This document shows positions 1 through 8,390 of a DNA stretch of 64,000 bases, in pieces. Origin of the DNA: Verrucomicrobiaceae bacterium (GTDB taxonomy: Bacteria; Verrucomicrobiota; Verrucomicrobiia; Verrucomicrobiales; Verrucomicrobiaceae); assembly GCA_016795365.1 (NCBI GenBank), contig JAEUHN010000040.1:186001-250000 (forward strand), in the 5' to 3' direction. The position numbers were made by a program, and so were the translations under genes. Within the stretch, counting starts at the first letter, position 1; each line of letters begins with the position of its first letter. The notes under the pieces are model-generated. The model saw nothing but the letters and a program-made list of their open reading frames with translations. It was not told the origin of the DNA and searched no databases.

Positions 1-612
1 ATCGTCATTCACTCCATTGCTGTTCCAATCGCTCCATACATAGGCGTTCCAGGGGCTGGAGTCCTGGGAATCGACGACGTAGTCGCCGTCCGTGTCCCAC
101 TCATTGTTCACCGCATCGGTAGGATTGGGGTCATTGGGATCGGTGATGCCGTCGCCGTCCCAATCGTAAGGGGTAACACCATCGCCGAGGATCGTGGTGT
201 CCACGGAAGTATTGCCATAGAACTCGTTGTAGTCGCTAATGCCGTCCGTATTGGTGTCTGAGGAAGTCGGGCTGGTTCCGGTGATGGTCACTTCATCGGC
301 GTCGGTAATGCCATCGTAATCGGTGTCTGGATTATAGGCGCTGGTGCCGAGCACCATCTCGTCGGCATTGGTGATGTGGTCTCCATCCGAATCCTGAGTG
401 CTGGTCTCCGTCGTGGTTAAAGTATCACTGGCAATCACCGAGCCAGGTGTCCCATCCCCAACAACCTCGTCATCAGCGCGAGAAGTGGGTGCAGGGGATG
501 CAAGTATCAACTGTAGAAGCGCAAGCCACTGAACTAAGCGAGCTGACTGGCTCTGACGCAAATGAGCAAGGGTGGCTGAACCTAAATACCTACGGTGATG
601 ATTGATGATCAT
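1..612 (-). CDS. Secreted protein with Asp-rich calcium-binding repeats (partial)
   Basis: The reading frame is open from an ATG at 612 down to the left edge, so only the first 204 residues are present and the C-terminus lies outside. A hydrophobic stretch at about residues 41-58 (LVQWLALLQLILASPAPTS) follows a long basic leader and reads as a signal peptide. After it come repeated Asp-rich motifs such as DSDGDHITNADE, DTDYDGITDADE and DWDGDGITDPND, the pattern of thrombospondin type 3 or dockerin-like calcium-binding loops. It is probably an exported or surface protein of structural or adhesive type. The catalytic or binding part, if any, is not in the window. Confidence 0.75.
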   Translation of the reverse strand, partial: MIINHHRRYLGSATLAHLRQSQSARLVQWLALLQLILASPAPTSRADDEVVGDGTPGSVIASDTLTTTETSTQDSDGDHITNADEMVLGTSAYNPDTDYDGITDADEVTITGTSPTSSDTNTDGISDYNEFYGNTSVDTTILGDGVTPYDWDGDGITDPNDPNPTDAVNNEWDTDGDYVVDSQDSSPWNAYVWSDWNSNGVNDD

Positions 613-715
613 AGAGGTCGGTAGTTGGAAAATCCCGACTTTTTTAGTTAAAGCCGTCTGCTTTTACTAATTCCAACCTTGGTCCGTCAAGGAAAGTTTC
701 CGTCGCCACACTTGA

Positions 716-835
716 ATCGGTGAGGACTCCGCCTTCGGCTCCCGTCCTGGGAGTCCAGCATGCCACGGGATGCAAACTCTTGCACCCGTCACTTCGATAG
801 CCATGGGCGTGATTCCCGTAGCCGTTAGCACCGAT
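716..835 (-). other. Candidate multi-branched structured RNA element
   Basis: The region between the TMTC-like gene and the calcium-repeat gene can fold as a closed junction. A 7-bp closing helix pairs 716-722 (atcggtg) with 829-835 (caccgat). Inside it, 724-730 pairs with 750-756 (ggactcc/ggagtcc), and 765-774 pairs with 781-789 (acggg-tgca/tgcacccgt, one bulged A). A competing hairpin pairs 739-743 with 749-753. There is no U-tract directly after it, so a simple terminator is unlikely. It lies 23 bases after the TMTC-like stop codon. It could be a leader RNA, a riboswitch-like element or a dispersed repeat. I do not recognise the family. Confidence 0.35.
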
Positions 836-857
836 GGGAGCGCTGTGGCAATGCGTG

Positions 858-2780
858 CTACTGCGCAGCGAGCGAGTCTTTCTGCTCAAGCTGCTGAATG
901 ATAGACGGAAGTTTGGGATGCTGTGGTTGCAGCCTCAGCGCCTTGCGGAAGCACTCCAGAGCGGCAGTTGGCTGGTTTGTGGACTGGTAAAAGGCTCCCA
1001 AGGCAATGTGGGCATACAGGTGCTCCGGCTGTGTGGTCACAACGCGCTTGAGCCAGCCCGCGCCCTCATGCTCACGACCCACATTGATGAGGGCGATGGC
1101 GTATTGGTATTGGATGTCCACTGAGTGGCCAAACTGGGGAATCGCGGCGACGGTCTTCTCAATCGCTTGGATGGCATCTGGATGCCGCTTGAGCGCATTG
1201 AGCAAGGCAAAGCGATTGAGCTGACCGCGTGCAAAGAGCGGCTCCATCTCCACAGCTTTCTCAGTGCATCGGAGGGCTTCTTCATGCTCCTTTCTCTCGT
1301 AATGGGCAACGCCGAGATTCGCCCACACCCGATACTTGCCCGGGCTCTTGGCCGCCGTGTCCTGCCAGAGCGAGAGCTTGGTGCTCCAAACGTCGTTACG
1401 ATTCCATGTGGCAAGCCCGAGACCCAAAATGCTGACGGAGGCGGCGACAGGTGCCAGGTGCAGCAGGAACTCATGCTCCATGAACTGCTCCCGCACCCAG
1501 TTCAACGCCCAGGCCACCACGATGAAGAACCCGATGGAGGCCATGTAACTGCGATGCTCGGCCACGAGGTCGGGCAAGGGCACCGCACCCGACGAAGGGA
1601 AAAGGCAGATGAAGAACCAAAGCAGAAACACCAGCGGCACTCGATGCTGAGGCTGTCTGCCGTTTCGCCGCATGATCCACCACGCGGCCCCGAGGAGTGC
1701 TGAGAAGATGGCGATCGCACGCAGCACCGGCCCCTGGAACACATGATGGTAGAGAGGCCACTCAGGATCGATGTTCTGCCCAGTGGGCCAGACGAGCATT
1801 CGCAGGTAATGCAGCACGACCGTCAGCTGGGTGATGAAGTAGTGTGAGTGGTCCCAGGGCTGCTCCTTGAGGTTAGCCAGGTGGATGGCGGCCATCAGAC
1901 CAAAGTTGTCCGGGCTTTGTGCCCAGGCGACCAGCAGCATGAAACCCGGAATCACAGGCAGGCAGAGCAGCAATGGCAATGCTCTTTTCATGGCTTTGCC
2001 CAACGAGGTGCGAATCAAAACCACATCGATCAGCACCGCGATCACCGGGGCGGTGATCGTGCTCTCCTTGGTCAGCATGCCCAGCAGCAAAAGCATCGTG
2101 GCACCCGCGCGGCGAAGCACTTGCTGACGACGGCTCGTGGCATCATCGGCGGCGAAATACATCCACAGGCATCCAAGGTAAAACGCCGTGCTCAACGAGG
2201 CGAAACGCTGGATGATGTAGGTGACCGACTCGGTGGCCAGTGGATGCACGGCAAAGAGCAGTGCCGCAGTGAAACTGATGAACCAGCGTGAATGGCGATT
2301 CACATTGAGCCGCCTGAGCAGCAGACCGGTGAGTCCGGCGATCAGAATGACGTTGGTAGCGTGCAGCAGGATGTTCAATGCCCGATACCAGCGAGGCGTG
2401 AATCCATCGAACCAGTAGTTGAGGTAAAAGGTGGCATACGCGACGGGGCGCATGATGAAGTTCGTGGCGAGGTCGGGATCGAGTCCCAGCTGTGCCGGAC
2501 GATTGGCGAACTCATGAAGATGGCCGAGGTAGCCGAAGCTCTCCGCCTTGCCCGCGAGGGGATTGTTTCTCAGATACATCTCGTCATCGAAGACCATCGG
2601 ATAGTCGAGCGTGCGACCATAAAGGGCGACACACACAGCTATGAAGAACAGGGCAGCAAGAGCACCCCAAAGCCAGGGAGAACGCGTGGAGGACGATGCG
2701 ACAGCAGGCTCATTCCCAACCTCTTCAGCGTGCGCTGGTTGGATGACGTTGCTTGTGCGGCGAACATTTTTCTTTGCCAT
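858..2780 (-). CDS. TMTC-like membrane protein with C-terminal TPR repeats
   Basis: A 640-residue protein. After a short polar N-terminus it has about ten hydrophobic segments (residues about 35-455), then a soluble tail of tetratricopeptide repeats (about 480-630). The first loop carries the acidic FDDE motif and a later segment carries HPLATESVTYIIQR, both typical of bacterial relatives of eukaryotic TMTC proteins, which are GT-C-fold O-mannosyltransferases that use a lipid-linked sugar. Glycosyl transfer at the outer face of the inner membrane is therefore plausible but inferred. The TPR tail (for example AHYERKEHEEALRCTEKAVE) probably binds a protein partner. It stands alone between regulatory genes. 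Confidence 0.7.
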   Translation of the reverse strand: MAKKNVRRTSNVIQPAHAEEVGNEPAVASSSTRSPWLWGALAALFFIAVCVALYGRTLDYPMVFDDEMYLRNNPLAGKAESFGYLGHLHEFANRPAQLGLDPDLATNFIMRPVAYATFYLNYWFDGFTPRWYRALNILLHATNVILIAGLTGLLLRRLNVNRHSRWFISFTAALLFAVHPLATESVTYIIQRFASLSTAFYLGCLWMYFAADDATSRRQQVLRRAGATMLLLLGMLTKESTITAPVIAVLIDVVLIRTSLGKAMKRALPLLLCLPVIPGFMLLVAWAQSPDNFGLMAAIHLANLKEQPWDHSHYFITQLTVVLHYLRMLVWPTGQNIDPEWPLYHHVFQGPVLRAIAIFSALLGAAWWIMRRNGRQPQHRVPLVFLLWFFICLFPSSGAVPLPDLVAEHRSYMASIGFFIVVAWALNWVREQFMEHEFLLHLAPVAASVSILGLGLATWNRNDVWSTKLSLWQDTAAKSPGKYRVWANLGVAHYERKEHEEALRCTEKAVEMEPLFARGQLNRFALLNALKRHPDAIQAIEKTVAAIPQFGHSVDIQYQYAIALINVGREHEGAGWLKRVVTTQPEHLYAHIALGAFYQSTNQPTAALECFRKALRLQPQHPKLPSIIQQLEQKDSLAAQ

Positions 2781-2863
2781 GCGCCAAGCCTCTCATGAGG
2801 CGAGGCTGGCTGGCAAAAGTCACCACTTGTAGCGCTGCACACCACCCGGTGTGGTGCCGGGCA

Positions 2864-3541
2864 TCACGCCCCGTGATCACGCACCCACTGGCCGGCGCGA
2901 AGGTAGAGCTCGGCAGCGCTTCGTAGCTGGAGCTTCTCTTTGATTCGGGCTCGATAGGTTTCCACCGTGGACTCGCCAAGGTTCAGCGCCACGGCGATGT
3001 CATGGGTGCTTTTGCCACGACCCAGCAGCTGGAAGACTTCCAGCTCGCGATCGGCGAGCAGCGCGAGACCCTGGATGTCGGACGAGGAACGTTTCTGTGT
3101 CATGCGCTCCAGCAGGCGGGCCGTCATGCGCTTGCTCACATAGACCTCGCCGTTCATCACTTTGCGAATCGCTTTCACCACCTCGGATGAGGCTTCGTTC
3201 TTGGTGATGTAACCTTTGGCTCCGGCGCGCAGCGAGCGCTCGGCATACAGGTCCTCGTCATGCATGGAGAGAACGAGCACGGGGAGGTCGATACCCTGCG
3301 CCTTGATGTCCTTGAGCAGCTCAAGCCCGCTGGACCCTCGCAGGGTGATGTCCACGATGGCGATGTCGGGCTTCTGCTCGCGGATCAGCGTCATGGCATC
3401 CTTGATGTTGTCCGCCTCACCACAGACCTCCATGCCTAGGTCACGATTGATCAGCTGGCCGATGTGCTCACGAAACATCGGATGATCTTCGACCAGGGCC
3501 ACCTGGAAGCGTTTTCCGGAAGTGTTGCTATGCTGGGCCAT
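2864..3541 (-). CDS. NarL/FixJ-type response regulator
   Basis: A 225-residue two-domain regulator. The N-terminal receiver has the acidic pair in VEDH (residues 18-19), the phospho-acceptor D64 in AIVDITLRGSSG and the Thr/Ser-Lys switch region. The C-terminal LuxR-type helix-turn-helix contains LADRELEVFQLLGRGKST and ESTVETYRARIKEKL. Its start overlaps the end of the histidine kinase gene by 14 bases, so the two are translated from one message and form a pair. Its targets cannot be read from the sequence. Confidence 0.93.
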   Translation of the reverse strand: MAQHSNTSGKRFQVALVEDHPMFREHIGQLINRDLGMEVCGEADNIKDAMTLIREQKPDIAIVDITLRGSSGLELLKDIKAQGIDLPVLVLSMHDEDLYAERSLRAGAKGYITKNEASSEVVKAIRKVMNGEVYVSKRMTARLLERMTQKRSSSDIQGLALLADRELEVFQLLGRGKSTHDIAVALNLGESTVETYRARIKEKLQLRSAAELYLRAGQWVRDHGA

Positions 3542-4622
3542 AAAAAGTGGGTTCTGGAAGGTCGGGTTTCACTTTGAGCTGGCACACGACGACGGTCCCG
3601 CCAGCCACTCGGTTCTTGATGATAAGGTCGGCACCCAGAGCCTGAGCGCGGTAGCGCATGGTGCGCAATCCCATGCCTTCCCGAGGTGAGCGGCGGCTGG
3701 CTTCAATACCGCAGCCATTGTCTTCGATGCGTAGCTCGAGGATCCCCTCGTGAGCTTCCAGCGCAATCACAATCAATGTGGCTCCACTGTGGCGCACGGC
3801 ATTGGCGACGGCTTCCTGCGCGATGCGATAGAGGTGCATGGACACATCAGGGTCCGAGAGATGCACCTCCGCACCTTCCTTCACTTCAATGGGCACACCT
3901 GTGAGGCGGCTGGTGGTGTTGGCCAGTTCGCTGAGCGCTGTCGAGAGCCCACTGCGATCCACGTGCACCGGGAAGATGCCACGCGCGAGACTGCGGGCCT
4001 CGAGCACGGCCTGCTGAATGAGTTCCTCAATCTGGCTGGCGTCCTGGGCCTCGGGAAGGGCGCGTGCCTGAAGATCATCGGCCAGCGCACGCGCAGCGCA
4101 TCCGATGGCTGCCAGCTGCTGACACAGACCATCGTGAAGATCTTGACCGATGCGCTGCTGCTCATGCTCGCTCACCGAGACAAGGTCCTGCTCCAGCTGC
4201 CTTCGCTCTTCAAGCATCCGAATGTGCGCTGCATCTGCCTCCTGCTTGTTCCGAATCGCCGCCCCACCAATCGCGGCGAACGCGAAGTAAACAAAGCGGC
4301 TGAACATGGCGAGATTGTAGCCCAGCTGAGTTTGATAGGGGTTGCCCGCTTGATTGGCCACCCACCAGATCACCGCGCTCCAGCCGGCCAGCAATAACCC
4401 CGCATTCCTGCCCCGCCACCACACCGCCAGAAAGATGGGGAGAGCATACAACACAAACAAGCTCCACTCCCACCCCGTGAGGTAGTCGATCCACCCGATG
4501 GCAGCCGAAAGTCCGGGCAACACGATCGCCATCAACCAGACAGGCATGCGCCTCAGCGCCGCCTCAAGGCTGACCCGAGACGAAGGAGCATGAAAGGCCT
4601 TGGTTTCGGAATGGATGATCAT
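3528..4622 (-). CDS. Sensor histidine kinase (HisKA_3 family)
   Basis: A 364-residue membrane kinase. About four hydrophobic segments (residues about 28-125) form a small membrane sensor without an obvious large external domain. A short coiled coil leads to the dimerisation/phosphorylation motif QRIGQDLHDGLCQQL with the phospho-acceptor H163. The HATPase_c domain follows, with the N-box near AQEAVANAVRHS, DNGCGIE and GMGLRTMRYRA. This is the NarX/DesK-type kinase architecture that pairs with LuxR-type regulators, and the gene overlaps one directly. The signal is unknown. Confidence 0.92.
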   Translation of the reverse strand: MIIHSETKAFHAPSSRVSLEAALRRMPVWLMAIVLPGLSAAIGWIDYLTGWEWSLFVLYALPIFLAVWWRGRNAGLLLAGWSAVIWWVANQAGNPYQTQLGYNLAMFSRFVYFAFAAIGGAAIRNKQEADAAHIRMLEERRQLEQDLVSVSEHEQQRIGQDLHDGLCQQLAAIGCAARALADDLQARALPEAQDASQIEELIQQAVLEARSLARGIFPVHVDRSGLSTALSELANTTSRLTGVPIEVKEGAEVHLSDPDVSMHLYRIAQEAVANAVRHSGATLIVIALEAHEGILELRIEDNGCGIEASRRSPREGMGLRTMRYRAQALGADLIIKNRVAGGTVVVCQLKVKPDLPEPTFYGPA

Positions 4623-4663
4623 TGGGTCAGAGATGGATCGAAGGCAGGCTGTCGTATCTCCCC

Positions 4664-5428
4664 TTAGGTCGGAGCCAGCTCCCCGAGCGAGGCCTGCTCC
4701 GGCTGCACAGAGTCCGTGGACCCTGGCTTGCCGACAATGCCAAAAACGGAAGACCCAAAGGGCAGGTGCAACCAGCGGGCCATTGCTGCATCAACCCTGC
4801 CTGCGGAACAAAACACCGCATTCAGCCAGCGCGGCAAGGAGTGGAGGTCCGATGTTCCAGCACGTCCGCACCGACGCCTCACCAGCAGCGGCAGAAAGAG
4901 CCAAGCATTCCAGTAGTGAAGCATCTTGGGCTCAAGATTATGCCGTTCCAACAGATGTCGCACATGACTCACCGTGTAGCGCCTGGCACCACAAACCCGG
5001 TCATCGTGCCCGCCTCGCAAACAGTCAAATGCAGGCTCATTAAACACCAGTCTGCCCCCTGGGCGAAGCACCCGCGCCATCTCGTTCAGCGCCAGACTGT
5101 CGTCCACCATCTCGTGGTAAAGCACGTTGAGACAAGTGACCACATCAAAGGACTCGTCGGCAAACGGAAGGTCATGCACGGAGGCCGCTTGCACCGAAGA
5201 CAACCCACGACCCCGGCAATGACTGATCGCATGAGCCGAGACATCGATTCCCTGCGCTTTCACGCGGTTCATCTTTGAGAGCAACCCACCCGTGCCGCAA
5301 CCAACGTCAAGCAAGTTCGCATCCTGCGGAACGTGCTCCAGCTCCCTTAGCACCAGCCAATGCAACACATCATACCACCAGTGACTGTTTTCAAAGGTTC
5401 GGAGGAGGTCGTGTTCATCAGGTGGCAT
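4664..5428 (-). CDS. SAM-dependent class I methyltransferase
   Basis: A Rossmann-fold methyltransferase of about 254 residues. The SAM-binding motif I is LLDVGCGTGGLL, followed by an acidic motif II (GIDVSAHAISHC) and a post-motif FDVVTCLNVLYHEMVDD. The C-terminal part HMLERH-like region and a hydrophobic patch (WLFLPLLVRRR) resemble Methyltransf_11/UbiE-like enzymes that act on lipids or sugars. I chose the ATG at 5428 (MPPDEHDLLRTFENSHWWYD), where family-like sequence begins. The frame stays open up to an ATG at 5494. The substrate is unknown. It lies 41 bases downstream of the kinase/regulator pair's promoter side and faces the same way. Confidence 0.82.
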   Translation of the reverse strand: MPPDEHDLLRTFENSHWWYDVLHWLVLRELEHVPQDANLLDVGCGTGGLLSKMNRVKAQGIDVSAHAISHCRGRGLSSVQAASVHDLPFADESFDVVTCLNVLYHEMVDDSLALNEMARVLRPGGRLVFNEPAFDCLRGGHDDRVCGARRYTVSHVRHLLERHNLEPKMLHYWNAWLFLPLLVRRRCGRAGTSDLHSLPRWLNAVFCSAGRVDAAMARWLHLPFGSSVFGIVGKPGSTDSVQPEQASLGELAPT

Positions 5429-5560
5429 CCGTTTTAAGGTAGCGGTTGTGCCCCGCCTCGCCATGCCAATCGCTTGTGGTGCCAACTGCCACAACGATAC
5501 CCAGGCACCTGCTCACAAGCGCAAGTGGCAGCATGGATGCGGTGAAGGTGACAGCCGTTG

Positions 5561-6328
5561 TCACTTCGTTTTGATCGTCGGCAGCTTCTCGGGATCGAAC
5601 CAGTCGGCAGGACTGCGCCCGGCCTTCATCTCGCTCAAGGTGATGTCTTCGATGTCACCGTGGTTGTCGATGCGCAGCCCGGTGGCGCGTCGGGCACCGA
5701 GCACGGTTTCGTAGCGAGTGAAAAGCACCTGGCGGAAGACCCGGCGGCTGGCGGTGTAATGCTCGGCTTTCCATGGATGCCCGGCGTCGTCGATCCAGCA
5801 GCGGACCAGTGGCGAGCGGTTCTTCACACCGGGTTTGGGCGTGAAGTCCAACACCGTGCATGGATGCGCAGAACCCGCGGCTGTCACGGATTCCCGACCT
5901 GCGAGCGTATGATCGAAGTCATCGGTGAACCGCCAGTTCATGAGGTCCGCGACGAGCGCTTGCGAGGCGACCTGTTGTGCGGGCATGCGTGAGGCGCGCT
6001 TCGCTCGCGGGTCGAAGAACCAGCACGCGTCGCCCACGAAGAGGATCATCTTGCCCGCATCGCGCGCCGGCTCATCGCAGACCACCAGTGTATCGAGCAC
6101 GACGCGGCCATTGGCTTCCACCCGACGATGCGAATACTGCCGGAACGTCGCGGTCTCGCTCGTCGAGGCGCCGGCCTTGGTCTTCTGCACGGTGACGCGG
6201 GCGGTGAAATCTTCGGGCGGCACGCGCATCGCGTCGAGCTTCTGCACCAGCGACACATGCGTGTTCGGCGTCTGGGCTGAAGCCGTCAGCACCCAAAGAA
6301 GAACAAAGATAGGCACGAGTGACTTCAT
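5561..6328 (-). CDS. Outer-membrane lipoprotein-sorting (LolA-like) protein, cassette 1
   Basis: A 255-residue exported protein. The signal peptide is MKSLVPIFVLLWVLTASAQ. The mature part has alternating beta-strand character with the pattern CWFFDPRAKRASRMPAQQV followed by a segment around FTDDFDHTL, like the LolA_like family annotated as outer-membrane lipoprotein-sorting proteins. The ATG at 6328 was chosen because the signal peptide begins there, although the frame is open further upstream. It starts 5 bases after the permease gene ends and completes an ATPase-permease-carrier set. It probably carries a lipid or lipoprotein across the periplasm, but the cargo is unknown. A second, diverged copy of the same set lies at 22320-24963. 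Confidence 0.75.
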   Translation of the reverse strand: MKSLVPIFVLLWVLTASAQTPNTHVSLVQKLDAMRVPPEDFTARVTVQKTKAGASTSETATFRQYSHRRVEANGRVVLDTLVVCDEPARDAGKMILFVGDACWFFDPRAKRASRMPAQQVASQALVADLMNWRFTDDFDHTLAGRESVTAAGSAHPCTVLDFTPKPGVKNRSPLVRCWIDDAGHPWKAEHYTASRRVFRQVLFTRYETVLGARRATGLRIDNHGDIEDITLSEMKAGRSPADWFDPEKLPTIKTK

Positions 6329-6333
6329 GAGGA

Positions 6334-7632
6334 TCAATGGCGAAGGGCCTCCGCGATCTCCAGGCGGCTGGCTCGACGTGCAGGGAACAACGCGCCGATG
6401 ACGGCGACGCAGAAGCTGCTCAGGAAACTGCCCGTCACGATCATGGGAGAGTGCAGACAGGCCACCTCCAGCTTGGCCTGCACATTGAAATAAGGCGGCG
6501 TGTAGAGAATCATCGAGTGGTTCACCGCCCACGCGGTCACAAGGCCCGCAACGATGCCCGCACATCCGCCCAGGAGGCCGAGCACGATGCCTTCCTGCAC
6601 GAACATGGTCACGATACCGGCACGGGTGACGCCCATCGCGCGCATCGCGCCGATCTCGCGCGTGCGCTCGACGATGCCCATCATCATCGTGTTGTAGATC
6701 GTGAACACGAGCACCACGGCCACGATGCAGAAGGCGAAGGCAAAGAACATGTTCACCATCGAGAGCGAGCGTGCGTGATTCGGGTTCAACTCCCAGCAAT
6801 CGCGGTGCTCCCATTCGAGGTGGTGCTCGCGAGCGAGTTCATCGATGCGCTGCTCGACCAGCGGTAGATCCTCGGTGCTCTTGAGCAGCAGTTGCACCGA
6901 CGTGACGTGCAACGGCTCACCAGGGAACAGCAGACCACTCGCCATCTCGATGGGCATGACGACGAGATGATTGTCGAGTTCCTCCATCGCGCGAATGCTT
7001 GTCTGCCTGACGGTGCCGGAGACCATGTTGGGCAGGCCGCCGGAGGGCGGCAGGGCCGTGAGTTCCAGCGAAGGCCGGGCGCTGCCGTTCACGCCGAGCA
7101 CCCGCGCGAGACCTTCCCCGATGGTGATGCCATCCGGATCGCTGGCATCGAGTTCCGGTTCCCGCGCAAAGAGATGGCGGTTGGCCGGGATGTGCCGCGC
7201 CTCGGTCAGGCCATACGGATTCCAGTAAATGATGCGCTCGATCTCACCGGGGAAGGCACCCATGCCAGCGAACGTAGCCGTCGTTTGTTGTTCGGCGCTG
7301 GTGACGATGCCGCTGACCACCAGCCTGCCGGTGATAAGGTCGATTCGCGGGCCGATCACCGGGTCGCCAAGGAGCATCTTCTTGATCTCATCGTAACCCG
7401 TCAGCGCATACGCAGCGGGATTGCCCGAGCCTTTAGCCTGATAGCCCGCCTTGAAGATCTGCAGGTGCCCGGACAGCACCACGGCATGAACTTCAGCAGC
7501 GAGATGAGCCCAGGTGATGTAGCCGCCGAACAACATCAGACCCGCGCACGACAACGCGATGGCCAGCATCGTGGACACGCTGCGGCGGGCATTACGCCAC
7601 ACATTGCGGAAAGCCAGACTCCAGGCGGTCAT
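6334..7632 (-). CDS. FtsX/LolE-type ABC transporter permease, cassette 1
   Basis: A 432-residue inner-membrane protein. One N-terminal transmembrane helix (residues about 18-40, MLAIALSCAGLMLFGGYI) is followed by a large periplasmic domain of about 240 residues, then three C-terminal helices. The cytoplasmic loop ERTREIGAMRAMGVTRAGI is the coupling-helix signature of the MacB/LolCE/FtsX fold. Its start overlaps the ATPase gene by 4 bases. With the ATPase and the LolA-like protein it forms a complete extraction-type ABC system (type VII), which pulls substrates out of the inner membrane without transporting them through it. Confidence 0.9.
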   Translation of the reverse strand: MTAWSLAFRNVWRNARRSVSTMLAIALSCAGLMLFGGYITWAHLAAEVHAVVLSGHLQIFKAGYQAKGSGNPAAYALTGYDEIKKMLLGDPVIGPRIDLITGRLVVSGIVTSAEQQTTATFAGMGAFPGEIERIIYWNPYGLTEARHIPANRHLFAREPELDASDPDGITIGEGLARVLGVNGSARPSLELTALPPSGGLPNMVSGTVRQTSIRAMEELDNHLVVMPIEMASGLLFPGEPLHVTSVQLLLKSTEDLPLVEQRIDELAREHHLEWEHRDCWELNPNHARSLSMVNMFFAFAFCIVAVVLVFTIYNTMMMGIVERTREIGAMRAMGVTRAGIVTMFVQEGIVLGLLGGCAGIVAGLVTAWAVNHSMILYTPPYFNVQAKLEVACLHSPMIVTGSFLSSFCVAVIGALFPARRASRLEIAEALRH

Positions 7633-8321
7633 GTGTCGGTGAGGAGTCCATCACGCATGAGCAGCCGGCGCTCGGCGAGCGCGGCGACCTGCGGATCATG
7701 AGTTGAAATGACAAACGTGGTGCCCAGGCGGTCACGCATCTCGCGCATGAGTTCGATGATCTTCGCGCCCGTCGTGGAGTCGAGATTGGCTGTCGGTTCG
7801 TCGGCAATCACCAGCGCTGGATGGGTGACCAGCGCGCGACCGACGGCGACCCGCTGGCACTGACCGCCGGACAATTCGGCGGGCCGTTGATGCGCCTCCG
7901 CTCCCAAGCCCAGTGAGTCTAGCATCTCCAGTGCGCGTGCTCTCGCCTCCGTCACTGACACACCATTGAGGCGAAGCGGATACTCGATGTTCTCCGCGGC
8001 GGTAAGCACGGGGATGAGATTGAAATTTTGAAACACGAAGCCCAGCTTTCGCGCGCGAAACCGCGAGAGGCTGGCGTCGGCCAGCGTGCCCACATCTTCG
8101 CCCGCGACCATGACGCTGCCGGTGGTGGGATGATCGATGCAGCCAATCAGATTGAGCAGTGTCGTTTTGCCCGAGCCCGAGGGTCCTTGCATCACCACAA
8201 ACGCACCACCGGCAATTTCCACCGTGACTCCGCGCAGGGCCTGCACAGTGCGATGCCCGAGTGGGTAGTCTTTGGTGGCGGCGATGACGCGCACGAGCGG
8301 CGGTGGCGAGGGATCTGGCAT
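7629..8321 (-). CDS. ABC transporter ATP-binding protein (LolD/MacB-like), cassette 1
   Basis: A 230-residue ATPase. Walker A is GPSGSGKTTLL, the Q-loop lies in GFVFQNFNLIPVLTAAEN, the signature is LSGGQCQRVAVGRAL and Walker B is LVIADEPTANLD followed by the H-loop STHDPQ. The start at 8321 (MPDPSPPPLVRV) gives the usual family length. A longer frame reaches 8450. It energises the FtsX-type permease that follows with a 4-base overlap. The gene is divergent from the carotenoid pair, and the 69-base gap between them must hold both promoters. Confidence 0.93.
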   Translation of the reverse strand: MPDPSPPPLVRVIAATKDYPLGHRTVQALRGVTVEIAGGAFVVMQGPSGSGKTTLLNLIGCIDHPTTGSVMVAGEDVGTLADASLSRFRARKLGFVFQNFNLIPVLTAAENIEYPLRLNGVSVTEARARALEMLDSLGLGAEAHQRPAELSGGQCQRVAVGRALVTHPALVIADEPTANLDSTTGAKIIELMREMRDRLGTTFVISTHDPQVAALAERRLLMRDGLLTDT

Positions 8322-8390
8322 GTAGGCGTGGCGGCCAGCATAGGAGTATCGGCAGCGAATGCAATGCACACGCTGGAACTCTGGTTGCAC

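Noticed and set aside
644-889. An 81-residue reading frame on the - strand between the TMTC-like and calcium-repeat genes.
   Set aside because: It overlaps the TMTC-like gene end and the candidate structured element, has no start signal or recognised motif, and is better explained by the fold of that region.
2838-2856. CACCAC/GTGGTG hairpin between the response regulator and the TMTC-like gene as a terminator.
   Set aside because: No T-tract follows in the leftward direction and the stem is short.
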